Assembly (NCBI RefSeq): GCF_019351405.1
Contig: NZ_JAHWZX010000007.1
Coordinates: 105,544-169,543 of the forward strand
Length of the DNA stretch: 64,000 nucleotides
Reading direction: 5' to 3'
Source of the DNA: Stakelama flava
GTDB lineage: Bacteria; Pseudomonadota; Alphaproteobacteria; Sphingomonadales; Sphingomonadaceae
The first letter of the stretch is position 1, and every line of letters begins with the position of its first letter. The notes below the pieces were generated by a model that was not told where the DNA came from, did no database searches, and saw nothing but the letters and a program-made list of their open reading frames with translations. Of this stretch, positions 1-9,725 are shown piece by piece. The translations under genes and the position numbers were made by a program.

Positions 1-1843
1 GCGTGGCGGATGCGTTCAGCCCGTCCGCAGCGCCCCATCCTATCGTCGCATTGGCATGATGCCTCGCGGTTTGCGCGGGACGAAGCCCGTCGAGCGGCGC
101 CGCCTCGCCCGTCGCATCGACGCGCGGATCGGTATAGGCATAGCCTGCATCCAGACGCCATTCGCCCAGATTGAGGTGAAGCGCCACCTCGGCCCCGGTC
201 GTCGTTACGGCGTCGAGATTTCGCCGCTGACGATACGCACCGCCCGCACTGACATAGCCGACGCCGGGAAACGTTCCCGCCCCCTGCCCCAGAGTCACAT
301 TGGCGATCGCATCCGACAGCCGGTTGTGAAAAACCGTCGCGCTCAGCCTTGCAAAGGGTCCCGCGGCGACATCGACACCGATCTCCGCCCCGCTCAGATG
401 CTCAGGGTCGAGCAGCGCGTTGGCCGCGGTCGCGTCCGATCCCACGCGATACGGCCGGTACAGCTCGTTCAATGTGGGCAAACGCCAGCCGCGATAGGCG
501 GCGGCGCGCACCGTCATCAGCGGCGCGACGCGATAGGCAGCACCCAGCCGCCCCGTCACCTCGCTGCCATGGCGCGGCGCATAGCGTGCGTCGGTAATCG
601 GCGCGCCGCCGCTGAATGCCTGTTCGAACAGGGTGCCGGTGCCGATCCGCCAGAAATCTATCCGCCCGCCCGCATCCAGCGTGAGTGGCCCCGCCTGATA
701 GCCCAGATCGGCGAAACCGCCCAGCGTCCGGCTGGTCCCGCCCGCCCGACGGCGACGGGTGGGCGTCGTACCCGAAAAGATATAGCGCTCTTCGGTGCGG
801 CCGGTGACATTGCGCACATCGCCACCGATGCGAAGGTTCCAGCCGCCGCCCAGCGGTGGCGCGATCTCCACGCGGCCGCCGATCCCGGTCGAGGGCACCT
901 GATACTGGTCGAGCGCGGGTGAAGCGCTGCTCCTGTCATCGCTGACGCTGGCGAAGCCGCTGGCGAGGTTGCGCGTCTGAAGATAGGCGAGCGCCTGCCA
1001 CTGCCAGTCGCCGCTTCCCACCGCACGGATGCTGGCATCGGCACCTTCGCTGCGAATGCCGGTATAGGCGGTGCCGCCCCCGCGACGATCGACGAAACCG
1101 CGCACCGATGCCTGAAGCTGCGTGGCGTCGTCGACATCGATCCCTGCGCGAAGCGAAGCATTACCCTGTTCATAATAAGCGGGAATGTCGGCGGCGCCGC
1201 GATCCTCCGGCGCGACGGGAATGAACCCGTCACCACGACGATAGCTTGCGCCATAGGCGACAAAGCCGTTGCCTGCCTCGCTTGCGCCGTACAGCGCCGT
1301 GTCGAGCGAATCGCGGCTGCCATAATCGGCGCGCGCCGTCAGCGCGGGCAGCAGATCCGGCCCCGCGCTGGTCATCTCTATCGTACCGGCAAGCGCGCCC
1401 GGCCCTTGCAAGCCGCTTCCGCCGCCACGCGTCACGCGCAGCCGGGCGAGCGTGTCGGGGAGATAGGCGGGGAACGCGACCCAGCCGCCGAACGGATCGC
1501 TTTGCGGCACCCCGTCGAGCAGTAGCAGCACCCGGCTGGACGCGTTTCCGCCCAGTCCGCGAAGCGTTACGCCCTGGCTGGTGGGATGCGCCGATTGCGA
1601 ATCGGACCGGCGATAGCTTTCCAATCCGGCGACGTCGGCGAACGCTTCCTCCAATCGCCCGCTGGGCAATGTGCCCAGCCGGTCATGGTCGATCGTCAGC
1701 GTCGAATATGCCGCATCGCCCGGTGGCGGGGGCAGGCCTTCGCCCTCGACCACGATTTCCGCGCCGGGAATTGCCTGCGCCCACGCCGCGCCCGACCAGA
1801 AGTATATGGGCAGCGTGGCGAGCAGCAAGAGCCGCAATGTCAT
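1..1843 (-). CDS. TonB-dependent outer-membrane receptor (partial, cut by left edge)
   Basis: Outer-membrane receptor that takes up a bound ligand using TonB energy. Only the first 614 codons are visible and the frame is still open at the edge. The ATG at 1841-1843 follows an AGGAAA ribosome binding site and opens a signal peptide ending near AWA|QA. A plug domain follows (about residues 45-160, with GVTLRGLGGNASSRVLLL and GTIEMTSAG). The rest is a beta-barrel of alternating aromatic strands, including the family motif RLPTLNELYRPY late in the visible part. It lies 16 bp behind an AI-2E-type exporter gene and may be co-transcribed with the lepB operon. A TonB protein is encoded at 17678-18430. 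It most resembles BtuB-type receptors, but the ligand (cobalamin, a siderophore or another chelate) cannot be read from the sequence. Confidence 0.88.
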   Translation of the reverse strand, partial: MTLRLLLLATLPIYFWSGAAWAQAIPGAEIVVEGEGLPPPPGDAAYSTLTIDHDRLGTLPSGRLEEAFADVAGLESYRRSDSQSAHPTSQGVTLRGLGGNASSRVLLLLDGVPQSDPFGGWVAFPAYLPDTLARLRVTRGGGSGLQGPGALAGTIEMTSAGPDLLPALTARADYGSRDSLDTALYGASEAGNGFVAYGASYRRGDGFIPVAPEDRGAADIPAYYEQGNASLRAGIDVDDATQLQASVRGFVDRRGGGTAYTGIRSEGADASIRAVGSGDWQWQALAYLQTRNLASGFASVSDDRSSASPALDQYQVPSTGIGGRVEIAPPLGGGWNLRIGGDVRNVTGRTEERYIFSGTTPTRRRRAGGTSRTLGGFADLGYQAGPLTLDAGGRIDFWRIGTGTLFEQAFSGGAPITDARYAPRHGSEVTGRLGAAYRVAPLMTVRAAAYRGWRLPTLNELYRPYRVGSDATAANALLDPEHLSGAEIGVDVAAGPFARLSATVFHNRLSDAIANVTLGQGAGTFPGVGYVSAGGAYRQRRNLDAVTTTGAEVALHLNLGEWRLDAGYAYTDPRVDATGEAAPLDGLRPAQTARHHANATIGWGAADGLNASAT

Positions 1844-1859
1844 CGGATTTCCTGTGTTT

Positions 1860-2957
1860 TCACGTCGCCGCTGGCGGCATGCCCGGATCGGCTTCGGCAC
1901 GCGCGCCGCCGCGATCGGCAAGTTCGGATTCGCGTTCGAGCATGACCTTTATCATCGCCACCATCGGATCGGCCAGCGCCAGCCCCAATATGCCGAACAG
2001 CGTGCTGGTGAGGATCTGCGCCGACAAGGTAAGCGCGGGGGGCAGATCGACCGTGCGCCGCGCCACCATCGGGATGACGACATAGCCGTCGAACGTCTGC
2101 ACCCCGATATAGATGGCAATCGCCCAAAGCCCGGTATCGACGCCTGCGCTGAACCCGACCGAAACCATCAACAGGCCCGATATGAATGCGCCGATATTGG
2201 GAATGAAGGCGAGCAGCCCGGTGATGATGCCCAGCAACAGCGCCATCGGCACCCCGGCAATGGCAAGGAATATCCAGGTCAGAACGCCTTCGAACGCCAT
2301 GCCGAGCAGGCGACCGGCAAGCAGGCGGCGCATCGTCTGCGCCATCCGTTTGACCGTAACCGCAAAATCGCGCCGCTTGGTCATCGGCACCAGCCATTGC
2401 AGGCCGCGATCATAGATGCGCGGCTCCATCGCGACGAAAAGGCCGATCACCAGGATCATGAACATCGTCGTCATTGCACCAACCGCGGTGCCCACCGCAC
2501 TCGTCACGCGGCCGATCGATCCCATCGCCTGACGGGCAAGGCCCGCAATATCCTGCCTGCCGGGCAGGACGTCCATGCTTTCCAGCCAGCCGATGATGCG
2601 ATGGGCCTGTGTGTCCAACGTGTCGCGAAGCTGGTTCGCCTGTGCCGCGATCTGCACTCCGGCAAGATAAAAGGTGCCAAGCACGAAGGCGGTGGCGAGC
2701 AGGACGACGATCAGCAGCCGAAGCCCGCGCGGAATCGGCAGCACCTTGCCCAGCAGCCGCACCCCGCCGTCGAGCATCGCGGCAAAGACCAGCGCGCCGA
2801 AAATGATCAGCAGCGGCTGGATCAGCAGGACGACGAGACCGATCCCCAGCGCGACCGAAAACCATACGACCGCCTTGCGCAATTCGGCGCGCGTCAACGG
2901 GTCGTGCATGTCGTTGGGGCCGGGTTCGTTGGTCACCAACGGTTGTTTGTCGCTCAT
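1860..2957 (-). CDS. AI-2E family transporter (PerM/TqsA-like membrane protein)
   Basis: Inner-membrane protein of the AI-2E exporter superfamily, 365 residues, the usual length. An N-terminal hydrophobic pair (about residues 30-90: VVWFSVALGIGLVVLLIQPL, LLIVVLLATAFVLGTFYLAG) is followed by a charged linker. Paired helices come after it (about 150-175 and 205-330), containing the family-type segment GIITGLLAFIPNIGAFISG. Family members have been linked to quorum-signal export, sodium/proton exchange or stress, so the substrate here is open. The start lies 2 bp after the lepB stop, which implies translational coupling. The TonB receptor gene follows 16 bp downstream. Confidence 0.85.
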   Translation of the reverse strand: MSDKQPLVTNEPGPNDMHDPLTRAELRKAVVWFSVALGIGLVVLLIQPLLIIFGALVFAAMLDGGVRLLGKVLPIPRGLRLLIVVLLATAFVLGTFYLAGVQIAAQANQLRDTLDTQAHRIIGWLESMDVLPGRQDIAGLARQAMGSIGRVTSAVGTAVGAMTTMFMILVIGLFVAMEPRIYDRGLQWLVPMTKRRDFAVTVKRMAQTMRRLLAGRLLGMAFEGVLTWIFLAIAGVPMALLLGIITGLLAFIPNIGAFISGLLMVSVGFSAGVDTGLWAIAIYIGVQTFDGYVVIPMVARRTVDLPPALTLSAQILTSTLFGILGLALADPMVAMIKVMLERESELADRGGARAEADPGMPPAAT

Positions 2958-2959
2958 GT

Positions 2960-3853
2960 TCAGTTGCCTTCAGGATGGAGCGACATTCCCGCCCGACCGG
3001 GGCGGAAGGCGTCGGGCCAGGTAAGCGGGTTCCATGTGGCGTTGCCGTCCAGCGAAAAGGTGATGAATTCCGCCCGGCCGCCGATATTTTCCCATGGCAC
3101 CGGTCCGCCAAGGCCGTTCTGGGCGCGCGAAAAGCGGCTGTCGGCGCTGTTGTCGCGATTGTCGCCCATCAGGAAGACATGGCCCGGCGGCACGGTGATT
3201 TCGGAATAATCGTCGCCGATCGACGGTCCCAGATCGACCGTATCATATGATCGCCCGCCCGGCAGCGTTTCCCGATAGATGGTCAGCCTGCAATACATCG
3301 CCCCGTCCCTGCCACGCACGCGGCGTCCCGGATATTCCCGCGGGTCACAACGCGTATTGCCGTCGATCGGCACCATCCGGTCGGGCATTCGCCGCCGTTC
3401 GAGCTTTTGCCCGTTAAGGTACACCGCACCGCCCGAAAGCGAAATACGGTCCCCCGGCAGTCCGATCACCCGTTTGATATAATCGGTATGCGTGCCCGGC
3501 GGAACGGCGATCACGACATCGCCGCGCTTCGGCATGCTGCCGAACAATCGTCCGTGCAGGAACGGCAGGACGTGAAAGGTCGGCGTCACCCAGCTGAAGC
3601 CATAAGGATATTTGGTCACCACCAGCCGGTCGCCGACTTCCAGCGTGGGCAGCATCGATTCGGACGGAATGTAAAAGGGTTTGGCGACCAGACTATGAAA
3701 GCCGAGCACTGCCAGAATCAGCCAGAAGACCCCCTTGGCTTCCGCCCACCAGTCGGCGCCGGGCTTTTGCGGGTGCGCAGAGGTCTTTATCGTGCCGATC
3801 CTCGCATCGGCCGCATTGTCGCGCCTGTTCAGTACCGCTTCGTCGTCGCGCAT
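2960..3853 (-). CDS. lepB: Signal peptidase I
   Basis: Membrane-bound serine protease that removes signal peptides from exported proteins. The 297-residue product has a single N-terminal membrane helix (about residues 38-58, VFWLILAVLGFHSLVAKPFY). The catalytic serine is in PSESMLPTL (about residue 70) and the general-base lysine in HTDYIKRVIGLPGD (about residue 128). The conserved box GDNRDNSADSR lies near the C-terminal third. A single transmembrane segment and a cytoplasmic N-terminus fit the alphaproteobacterial form. The gene lies 4 bp after acpS and 2 bp before the AI-2E gene. In many alphaproteobacteria rnc and era follow lepB; here they are replaced by the exporter and the TonB receptor. 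Confidence 0.95.
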   Translation of the reverse strand: MRDDEAVLNRRDNAADARIGTIKTSAHPQKPGADWWAEAKGVFWLILAVLGFHSLVAKPFYIPSESMLPTLEVGDRLVVTKYPYGFSWVTPTFHVLPFLHGRLFGSMPKRGDVVIAVPPGTHTDYIKRVIGLPGDRISLSGGAVYLNGQKLERRRMPDRMVPIDGNTRCDPREYPGRRVRGRDGAMYCRLTIYRETLPGGRSYDTVDLGPSIGDDYSEITVPPGHVFLMGDNRDNSADSRFSRAQNGLGGPVPWENIGGRAEFITFSLDGNATWNPLTWPDAFRPGRAGMSLHPEGN

Positions 3854-3857
3854 TTCT

Positions 3858-4271
3858 TCAGACAGCTTCTTCGTCCCGCAATGCCTCGATAATCACGAAC
3901 GCCTGCGCCCAGGGGTGATCGTCGGTCAGCGTCAAATGTATCCGTGCCTTGTGCCCGACTGGGACAAGCGCATCGAGCGCGGCCTTCGCGCCGCCCTCCA
4001 GCGCCAGTGTCGGCGCGCCGGACGGTGCGTTTACCACACCGATGTCGCGCATGAACACGCCGCGGCGAAAGCCCGTTCCCACCGCTTTCGAGAAAGCTTC
4101 CTTGGCCGCGAACCGCTTGGCGAGCGTTCCCGCGACTGTATGCGGCCGCTTCGCCGCCTTTGCCCGCTCGGTTTCGGTGAAGGCGCGGTTCATGAACCGC
4201 TCCCCGAACCGGTCGAGCGAATTCTGGATGCGGTCGATGTTGCACAGATCCGAACCGAGACCGATGATCAT
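3858..4271 (-). CDS. acpS: Holo-[acyl-carrier-protein] synthase
   Basis: Transfers 4'-phosphopantetheine from CoA to the serine of acyl carrier protein, activating it for fatty-acid synthesis. At 137 residues it is of normal AcpS length. It begins with the family signature [15 protein letters not shown], whose aspartate (residue 8) binds Mg. The second metal/CoA motif, [15 protein letters not shown], is near residue 60. The start overlaps the pdxJ stop by 4 bp (ATGA), and lepB begins 4 bp after its end, so it belongs to the pyrE-pdxJ-acpS-lepB run. Pairing of pdxJ with acpS is common in proteobacteria. Confidence 0.96.
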   Translation of the reverse strand: MIIGLGSDLCNIDRIQNSLDRFGERFMNRAFTETERAKAAKRPHTVAGTLAKRFAAKEAFSKAVGTGFRRGVFMRDIGVVNAPSGAPTLALEGGAKAALDALVPVGHKARIHLTLTDDHPWAQAFVIIEALRDEEAV

Positions 4272-4996
4272 CGCGCCTCCTCCATCAGCGCGCGCATGTG
4301 CTTCACCACGGGGGAAAGACCATCGAAGATCGCCTGACCGATAAGGAAATGGCCGATATTCAGTTCGCGCACCTGCGGGATGGCGGCGATCGGCACGACA
4401 TTGTCAAAGGTCAGGCCATGACCCGCATGCACTTCGATCGCGTTTTTCGCGGCGAGCGCGGCGGCGTCCGACAGGCGTTTCAGTTCCGCCGACTGGTCCG
4501 CCCCCGCCAGTTCGGCATACCGCCCGGTGTGCAGTTCGACGACCGGCGCGCCCAGCCGTACCGCCGCGTCGATCTGCGCCGCATCGGGTTCGATGAAAAG
4601 GCTGACCCGGATACCCGCCTCGCGCAGCGCGTCGCATAGCGGGGCGAGCCGGTCATACTGCCCCGCCGCGTCCAGCCCGCCTTCGGTCGTCAGTTCCTCG
4701 CGCTTTTCGGGCACGATGCACGCCGCGTGCGGGCCGTGCCGAAGCGCGATGGCGAGCATTTCTTCCGTCGCCGCCATTTCCAGATTGAGCGGAATGGTGA
4801 GTTCGTTCGACAGTCGCGCGATATCGGCATCGGTGATGTGGCGACGATCCTCGCGCAGATGGGCGGTGATCCCGTCCGCGCCCGCTTCCGCCGCCAGCAG
4901 CGCAGCGCGCACCGGATCGGGATAGCCCGATCCGCGCGCGTTGCGCACGGTCGCGACATGATCGATATTGACGCCGAGACGCAGTTTCGCGCTCAT
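4268..4996 (-). CDS. pdxJ: Pyridoxine 5'-phosphate synthase
   Basis: Last step of the DXP-dependent vitamin B6 route: condenses 3-amino-2-oxopropyl phosphate with deoxyxylulose 5-phosphate to give pyridoxine 5'-phosphate. The 242-residue protein has the full TIM-barrel pattern. It begins [18 protein letters not shown], followed by [16 protein letters not shown], the [10 protein letters not shown] strand, [13 protein letters not shown], and the phosphate-binding end GHGLTFDNV and [13 protein letters not shown]. It overlaps pyrE and acpS by 4 bp each, indicating one co-translated transcript. Confidence 0.97.
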   Translation of the reverse strand: MSAKLRLGVNIDHVATVRNARGSGYPDPVRAALLAAEAGADGITAHLREDRRHITDADIARLSNELTIPLNLEMAATEEMLAIALRHGPHAACIVPEKREELTTEGGLDAAGQYDRLAPLCDALREAGIRVSLFIEPDAAQIDAAVRLGAPVVELHTGRYAELAGADQSAELKRLSDAAALAAKNAIEVHAGHGLTFDNVVPIAAIPQVRELNIGHFLIGQAIFDGLSPVVKHMRALMEEAR

Positions 4997-5580
4997 ATCG
5001 CTGCCCTGCTGCCCGGTTTGACCGCCGGTATCGCCGCGAGTTCGGGCGGCAGCGCGTCGGGCTGATAACTCGGCACGTCCAGCCGGATGAGCGGGAAGAA
5101 CGGCATGGCGAATTGCGCAGCGCCGCCCGACCGGTCGACAAGCGAAGCCGCGGCGATCACCGTGCCGCCCGCCGCCTCGATCGCGGCGATCGCTTCGCGC
5201 GAGGACAGTCCGGTGGTGACCACATCCTCCATCATCAGCACCTCCTGCCCGGGTTCGAGGCGGAAGCCGCGGCGAAGTTCGAACGTGCCGGTGGGGCGTT
5301 CGACGAACATCGCATCGACATTCAGCGCGCGCGCCACTTCCTGCCCGGCGATCACGCCGCCCATGGCGGGCGACACGACGGCGCTGATCCGCGCTTTAAG
5401 CTCTGCCGGAATCCGCGCCACCAATTCGTCGGCGAGTCGCATCGCGCGCGCCGGATTCATGAGAACGCGTGCGCATTGCAAGTAACGCGAACTGCGAAGA
5501 CCGGAAGAAAGGATGAAATGCCCTTCAAGCAGCGCATCGGCGCTTCGGAATTCCGCCAGAATCTGCTCGTCGGTCATCAT
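4993..5580 (-). CDS. pyrE: Orotate phosphoribosyltransferase
   Basis: Pyrimidine biosynthesis: joins orotate to PRPP to form OMP. The 195-residue product carries the PRPP-binding motif [17 protein letters not shown] (about residues 114-130), the [15 protein letters not shown] substrate segment near the N-terminus and the glycine-rich loop [14 protein letters not shown]. It is the first gene of the minus-strand operon, so its promoter should lie in the 182-bp divergent gap shared with ctaC. Two ATG codons stand side by side (5580 and 5577), so the start is uncertain by one residue. Confidence 0.95.
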   Translation of the reverse strand: MMTDEQILAEFRSADALLEGHFILSSGLRSSRYLQCARVLMNPARAMRLADELVARIPAELKARISAVVSPAMGGVIAGQEVARALNVDAMFVERPTGTFELRRGFRLEPGQEVLMMEDVVTTGLSSREAIAAIEAAGGTVIAAASLVDRSGGAAQFAMPFFPLIRLDVPSYQPDALPPELAAIPAVKPGSRAAI

Positions 5581-5762
5581 GTACTCATCCTCGCAATTAG
5601 CTGTGCGATCCCTTAGGCGGCGCGCGGCACTGCCGCAACGGGGGTAAAAATAGTCCGGAGAACTTGAGAGAGGTGGCCCTGCGTCGTATAGGCAGGTTGA
5701 GGGGCGTGTCTCGTCCTGACGTCAAATGTATAAAGCATGGCGTGCCAGCAACGGGATGTAGG

Positions 5763-6905
5763 ATGACGATGCGAATTACCGGGCTAAAGACGATAGTGTT
5801 TGCCGCGGGACTTGCGCTGGCAGGTGTCGGGGGCACCGTCCATGCGCAGGAAGCCCCGCAGCCACAGGGTGGCACCGCCAATGCGCAGATGCAGGCGCAG
5901 GCGGGCAACGATACGGTAACCGCGGCCGCCGCGCTGCCCGATCCCACGCTCAACCCCGACGGCAGCCAGAAAATAACGGCAAGCGCGGGCATCGGCCATC
6001 CAACGGACGGCGTTTTCGGGCTTCAGGAACAGGTTACCGATACCGGCATCGAAGCGCATAATTTTCATAACCATATCCTGATGCCGATCATCACCGCGAT
6101 TTCGGTGTTCGTGCTGATCCTGCTGCTGATCGTGGTGGTACGCTTTCGCCGGTCGGCCAATCCGGAACCGTCGCGAACGTCGCACAACACCTTTATCGAG
6201 GTCGTGTGGACGGTGGTGCCCGTCCTGATCCTGGTGTTCATCGCGGTGCCCTCGATCCGCCTGCTCGCGCACCAGTACAAGCCCGCGCCCGACAATGCGG
6301 TCACGCTGAAGGCGATCGGCAGCCAATGGTATTGGAGCTACGAATATCCCGACAATGGCGATATCCAGTTCACGTCCAACATGCTGAAGGAAAAGGATCA
6401 GGTCGCCGCCGGGCAGCGTGCGCGCACCGATGGCGACGGACCGCGCCTGCTGGCGGTCGACAATCGCGTCGTCCTGCCGGTTGGCCGTCCGATTCGGTTG
6501 ATCACCACCGCGACCGATGTGATCCACAGCTGGGCGATGCCCGCTTTCTGGATAAAGTTGGACGCCATTCCCGGCCGGCTGAACGAAAAGACGTTCACTA
6601 TCAACAAGCCGGGCCTGTATTTCGGGCAATGTTCCGAACTGTGCGGCGCGCGTCACGCCTTCATGCCGATCGTGGTCGAAGCCGTGCCGGAGGCTGAATT
6701 CGCCCAATGGGTGCGCGCCAAGGGCGGCACGATGCCATCGGACGAAAATGCGCCGTCGACCGCGACCCCGGCGCAGCCCGGCGCCGACACGATTGACGAT
6801 ACCGCCACCCCGGCGGGGGAATCGGGCATCGTCACACCGGATGTAAATGTCATCGATGCCTCGGCCAACGCCGCCGTGACCACCCAGCCCGCGACGGGGA
6901 ACTGA
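5763..6905 (+). CDS. ctaC: Cytochrome c oxidase subunit II
   Basis: CuA-bearing subunit that accepts electrons from cytochrome c and passes them to subunit I. I start it at the ATG of MTMRITGLKTIVFAAGLALA, because this gives a signal peptide ending at VHAQ; the frame stays open to 5664. Two membrane helices follow (about residues 105-130 and 148-170, including TVVPVLILVFIAVPSIRLL). The periplasmic cupredoxin domain ends with the CuA ligand loop YFGQCSELCGARHAFMP. A C-terminal tail of about 55 residues, rich in Ala, Thr, Pro and Asp, extends past the usual end. First gene of the cta cluster, divergent from pyrE. Confidence 0.95.
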   Translation: MTMRITGLKTIVFAAGLALAGVGGTVHAQEAPQPQGGTANAQMQAQAGNDTVTAAAALPDPTLNPDGSQKITASAGIGHPTDGVFGLQEQVTDTGIEAHNFHNHILMPIITAISVFVLILLLIVVVRFRRSANPEPSRTSHNTFIEVVWTVVPVLILVFIAVPSIRLLAHQYKPAPDNAVTLKAIGSQWYWSYEYPDNGDIQFTSNMLKEKDQVAAGQRARTDGDGPRLLAVDNRVVLPVGRPIRLITTATDVIHSWAMPAFWIKLDAIPGRLNEKTFTINKPGLYFGQCSELCGARHAFMPIVVEAVPEAEFAQWVRAKGGTMPSDENAPSTATPAQPGADTIDDTATPAGESGIVTPDVNVIDASANAAVTTQPATGN

Positions 6906-6908
6906 GCC

Positions 6909-8558
6909 ATGACCGATACCACAGCCACGCCGCACGCTTTCGACGCAGCCCATAGCGATCATCACGCGCATGAAGCGGCGCACACGCCCGCTTTCTTCTC
7001 GCGCTGGTTCATGTCGACCAATCACAAGGATATCGGTACGCTCTACCTGATCTTCGCGATCATCGCCGGCATTGTGGGCGGCGCGATTTCGGGGGCGATG
7101 AGACTCGAACTCGCCGAACCCGGTATTCAGTGGCTGCCGATGCTATCGGGTGAGGAAGGCGATGCCGCGCTTCATTTCTGGAACGTGATGGTCACCGCGC
7201 ACGGCCTGATCATGGTGTTCTTCATGGTCATGCCCGCAATGATCGGCGGGTTCGGCAACTGGTTCGTACCGATCATGATCGGCGCGCCCGACATGGCGTT
7301 CCCGCGAATGAACAATATCAGCTTCTGGCTGACCGTATCGGGCTTCTGCTCGCTGATTCTTTCACTGTTCGTCGGACCGGGTGCAGGCACGGGCTGGACG
7401 GTGTATGCCCCGCTATCTACCTATGGCGAACCGGGCATGTCGGTCGATTTCGCGATCTTCGCGCTGCACCTTGCCGGCGCCGCGTCGATCCTTGGCGCGA
7501 TCAATTTCATCACCACCATCTTCAACATGCGCGCGCCGGGCATGACGCTGCACAAGATGCCGCTGTTCGTATGGTCGGTGCTGATCACCGCGTTCCTGCT
7601 GCTGCTCGCGCTGCCGGTGCTGGCGGCGGCGATCACGATGCTGCTGACCGACCGTAATTTCGGCACGACCTTCTTCGATCCGGCGGGCGGCGGCGATCCG
7701 ATCCTGTACCAGCATCTGTTCTGGTTCTTCGGCCATCCCGAAGTGTACATCATGATCCTGCCCGGTTTCGGCATGGTGAGCCAGATCGTCGCGACGTTCA
7801 GCCGCAAACCGGTGTTCGGCTATCTGGGCATGGCATATGCCATGGTCGCGATCGGCGTGGTCGGCTTCGTCGTATGGGCGCATCACATGTTCACCACCGG
7901 GCTTCCGGTCGATGTGAAGATGTATTTCACCGCGGCGACGATGATCATCGCGGTGCCGACCGGCATCAAGATTTTCAGCTGGATCGCGACGATGTGGGGC
8001 GGTTCGATCAGCTTCAAGACGCCGATGGTCTGGGCGATCGGGTTCATCTTCATGTTCACGGTCGGCGGCGTGACCGGCGTGGTGCTCGCCAATGGCGGCG
8101 TCGACGATTATATGCAGGACACCTATTACGTCGTCGCGCATTTCCATTATGTGCTCAGCCTCGGCGCGGTCTTCTCGTTGTTCGCCGGCCTGTATTACTG
8201 GTTCCCCAAAATGACGGGGAAGATGTACAATGAATTCCTCGGCCAGTTGCATTTCTGGGTATTCTTCGTCGGCGTGAACCTGCTGTTCTTCCCGATGCAT
8301 TTCCTGGGATTGCAGGGCATGCCGCGCCGCTATCCCGATTATCCGGACGCATTCGCCACCTGGAATTCGATCGCCAGCCATGGCTATGAAGTGATGCTGG
8401 CGGGCATGGCGATCTTCTTCGTCAACATGATCTGGTCGCTGGCGGCGGGCAAGAAAGCGGCGGCGAATCCGTGGGGCGAAGGCGCGACGACGCTGGAATG
8501 GACGTTGTCCAGCCCCCCGCCCTTCCACCAGTTCGAAACGCTGCCCAAAATCGACTGA
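6909..8558 (+). CDS. ctaD: Cytochrome c oxidase subunit I
   Basis: Catalytic haem-copper subunit that reduces oxygen and pumps protons. The 549-residue protein has about 12 membrane helices. Visible ligands and proton-path motifs are the haem a histidine in [13 protein letters not shown], the copper/cross-link segment [17 protein letters not shown] with the HPEVY signature, the CuB histidines in WAHHMFTTG, and haem ligands in [10 protein letters not shown]. The N-terminus is rich in histidine and alanine (about 30 residues), followed by [14 protein letters not shown]. It begins 3 bp after ctaC. A 127-bp gap separates it from ctaB. Confidence 0.97.
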   Translation: MTDTTATPHAFDAAHSDHHAHEAAHTPAFFSRWFMSTNHKDIGTLYLIFAIIAGIVGGAISGAMRLELAEPGIQWLPMLSGEEGDAALHFWNVMVTAHGLIMVFFMVMPAMIGGFGNWFVPIMIGAPDMAFPRMNNISFWLTVSGFCSLILSLFVGPGAGTGWTVYAPLSTYGEPGMSVDFAIFALHLAGAASILGAINFITTIFNMRAPGMTLHKMPLFVWSVLITAFLLLLALPVLAAAITMLLTDRNFGTTFFDPAGGGDPILYQHLFWFFGHPEVYIMILPGFGMVSQIVATFSRKPVFGYLGMAYAMVAIGVVGFVVWAHHMFTTGLPVDVKMYFTAATMIIAVPTGIKIFSWIATMWGGSISFKTPMVWAIGFIFMFTVGGVTGVVLANGGVDDYMQDTYYVVAHFHYVLSLGAVFSLFAGLYYWFPKMTGKMYNEFLGQLHFWVFFVGVNLLFFPMHFLGLQGMPRRYPDYPDAFATWNSIASHGYEVMLAGMAIFFVNMIWSLAAGKKAAANPWGEGATTLEWTLSSPPPFHQFETLPKID

Positions 8559-8685
8559 GGCGTCGGGACGCGTCACCGCTACCGTGCTGGCGCGTCCACA
8601 TGCAAAATCGCGCGGCTCTTGCGGCATATGCGGGGACCGCGCAAATAGGGTGCGAGCATAACACGCGCGCCGCTGGACCAGAATC

Positions 8686-9594
8686 ATGACCACGATGACC
8701 ACCTCTTCCGTCCCCCTGCCCGCCGAATGGCGCGACTTTCTGGCACTGACCAAGCCGAAGGTGATGCGCCTGGTCGTGTTCGCGGGGCTTGCCGGAATGC
8801 TGGTCGCGCCCGAACCGATCAATCCGGTGCTCGGCTTCACCGCGATCCTGTGCATCGCGCTGGGCGCAGGGGCGGCAGGGGCGCTGAACCAGTGGTATGA
8901 GGCCGATCTGGATGCGAAGATGAAGCGCACCGCCGCCCGACCGCTTCCCGCCGGACGGATGGACCGGCAATCGGCGCTGCATTTCGGCGTCGGCCTCGCC
9001 TTCTTCTCGGTCATCCTGATGGAGCTTGCGACGAACATGGTGGCGGCCGGCGTGCTTGCCCTGTCCATCCTGTTCTATGTCTTCATTTACACGGTCTGGC
9101 TAAAACGTCGCACGCCGCAGAATATCGTGATCGGCGGCGCGGCGGGCGCGTTCCCCCCGGTCATCGGCTGGGCGGCGGCGACCGGCAACATATCGCTGCT
9201 GCCCGTACTGCTGTTCGCGATCATCTTCCTGTGGACGCCGCCGCACTTCTGGGCATTGTCGCTGTTCGTAAAGACCGATTACGCCAATGCGGGCGTTCCC
9301 ATGCTGCCGGTGGTGGCGGGGGAACGCGTTACGCGCCAGCAGATCGGCTTGTACACGCTACCCATGGCGGCGGCGGCCCTCGCGCCCTGGCCGCTGGGGT
9401 TGACCGGATGGCTGTACGGCGTGGCGGCGATCGCGCTGAACGGCATGTTCGCCCTGCTCGCCGCGCGGGTGGCGCTGCGACAAACGGCTCCTGGCGACGC
9501 AATGAAGCCTGAAAAGCGCCTGTTCGCCTTTTCGATCCTCTATCTGTTCTTGCTGCTTGGCGCGCTTGTCGTCGATCACTGGGTGCTCGGCTGA
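8686..9594 (+). CDS. ctaB: Protohaem IX farnesyltransferase (haem O synthase)
   Basis: Adds a farnesyl chain to haem B, giving haem O on the way to haem A for the oxidase. The 302-residue UbiA-superfamily membrane protein has about 8-9 helices. The first Asp-rich motif is [15 protein letters not shown] (about residues 67-80) and a second conserved loop is [22 protein letters not shown]. The 127 bp before it contain no other gene that I can see. Its stop overlaps by one base the start of the small CoxF-like gene, so translation is probably coupled. Confidence 0.95.
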   Translation: MTTMTTSSVPLPAEWRDFLALTKPKVMRLVVFAGLAGMLVAPEPINPVLGFTAILCIALGAGAAGALNQWYEADLDAKMKRTAARPLPAGRMDRQSALHFGVGLAFFSVILMELATNMVAAGVLALSILFYVFIYTVWLKRRTPQNIVIGGAAGAFPPVIGWAAATGNISLLPVLLFAIIFLWTPPHFWALSLFVKTDYANAGVPMLPVVAGERVTRQQIGLYTLPMAAAALAPWPLGLTGWLYGVAAIALNGMFALLAARVALRQTAPGDAMKPEKRLFAFSILYLFLLLGALVVDHWVLG

Positions 9595-9725
9595 TGGATC
9601 CGCAAGACGAAAAAATCGTCCGCGAACGCCAGCATGCGCGGGCAAAGGTCATGGCTTGGCTGCTCGGCGCGTTTGTCATCCTGGTTTTCGCCATCTCGAT
9701 CGCGAAGATGCAATTGGCGGGATAG
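9594..9725 (+). CDS. CoxF-like 43-residue single-helix membrane protein
   Basis: A 43-codon frame ([18 protein letters not shown], then a hydrophobic stretch MAWLLGAFVILVFAISIAKM) fits exactly between ctaB and ctaG: its ATG shares the last base of the ctaB stop and its TAG abuts the ctaG ATG. A short charged N-terminus plus one membrane helix is the pattern of the small CoxF-type proteins found at this place in many alphaproteobacterial oxidase clusters. The role in oxidase assembly is inferred from position and shape only. It is too short for most default gene callers. Confidence 0.7.
   Translation: MDPQDEKIVRERQHARAKVMAWLLGAFVILVFAISIAKMQLAG

Noticed and set aside
1671..3209. Long plus-strand frame opposite lepB and the AI-2E gene
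   Set aside because: Antisense to clear genes; the translation is low-complexity, rich in Arg, Gln and His, with no family pattern. It is a high-GC shadow.
7413..9068. 551-codon minus-strand frame opposite ctaD/ctaB
   Set aside because: Complement of conserved oxidase genes; Asp/His/Arg-rich nonsense with no motif.
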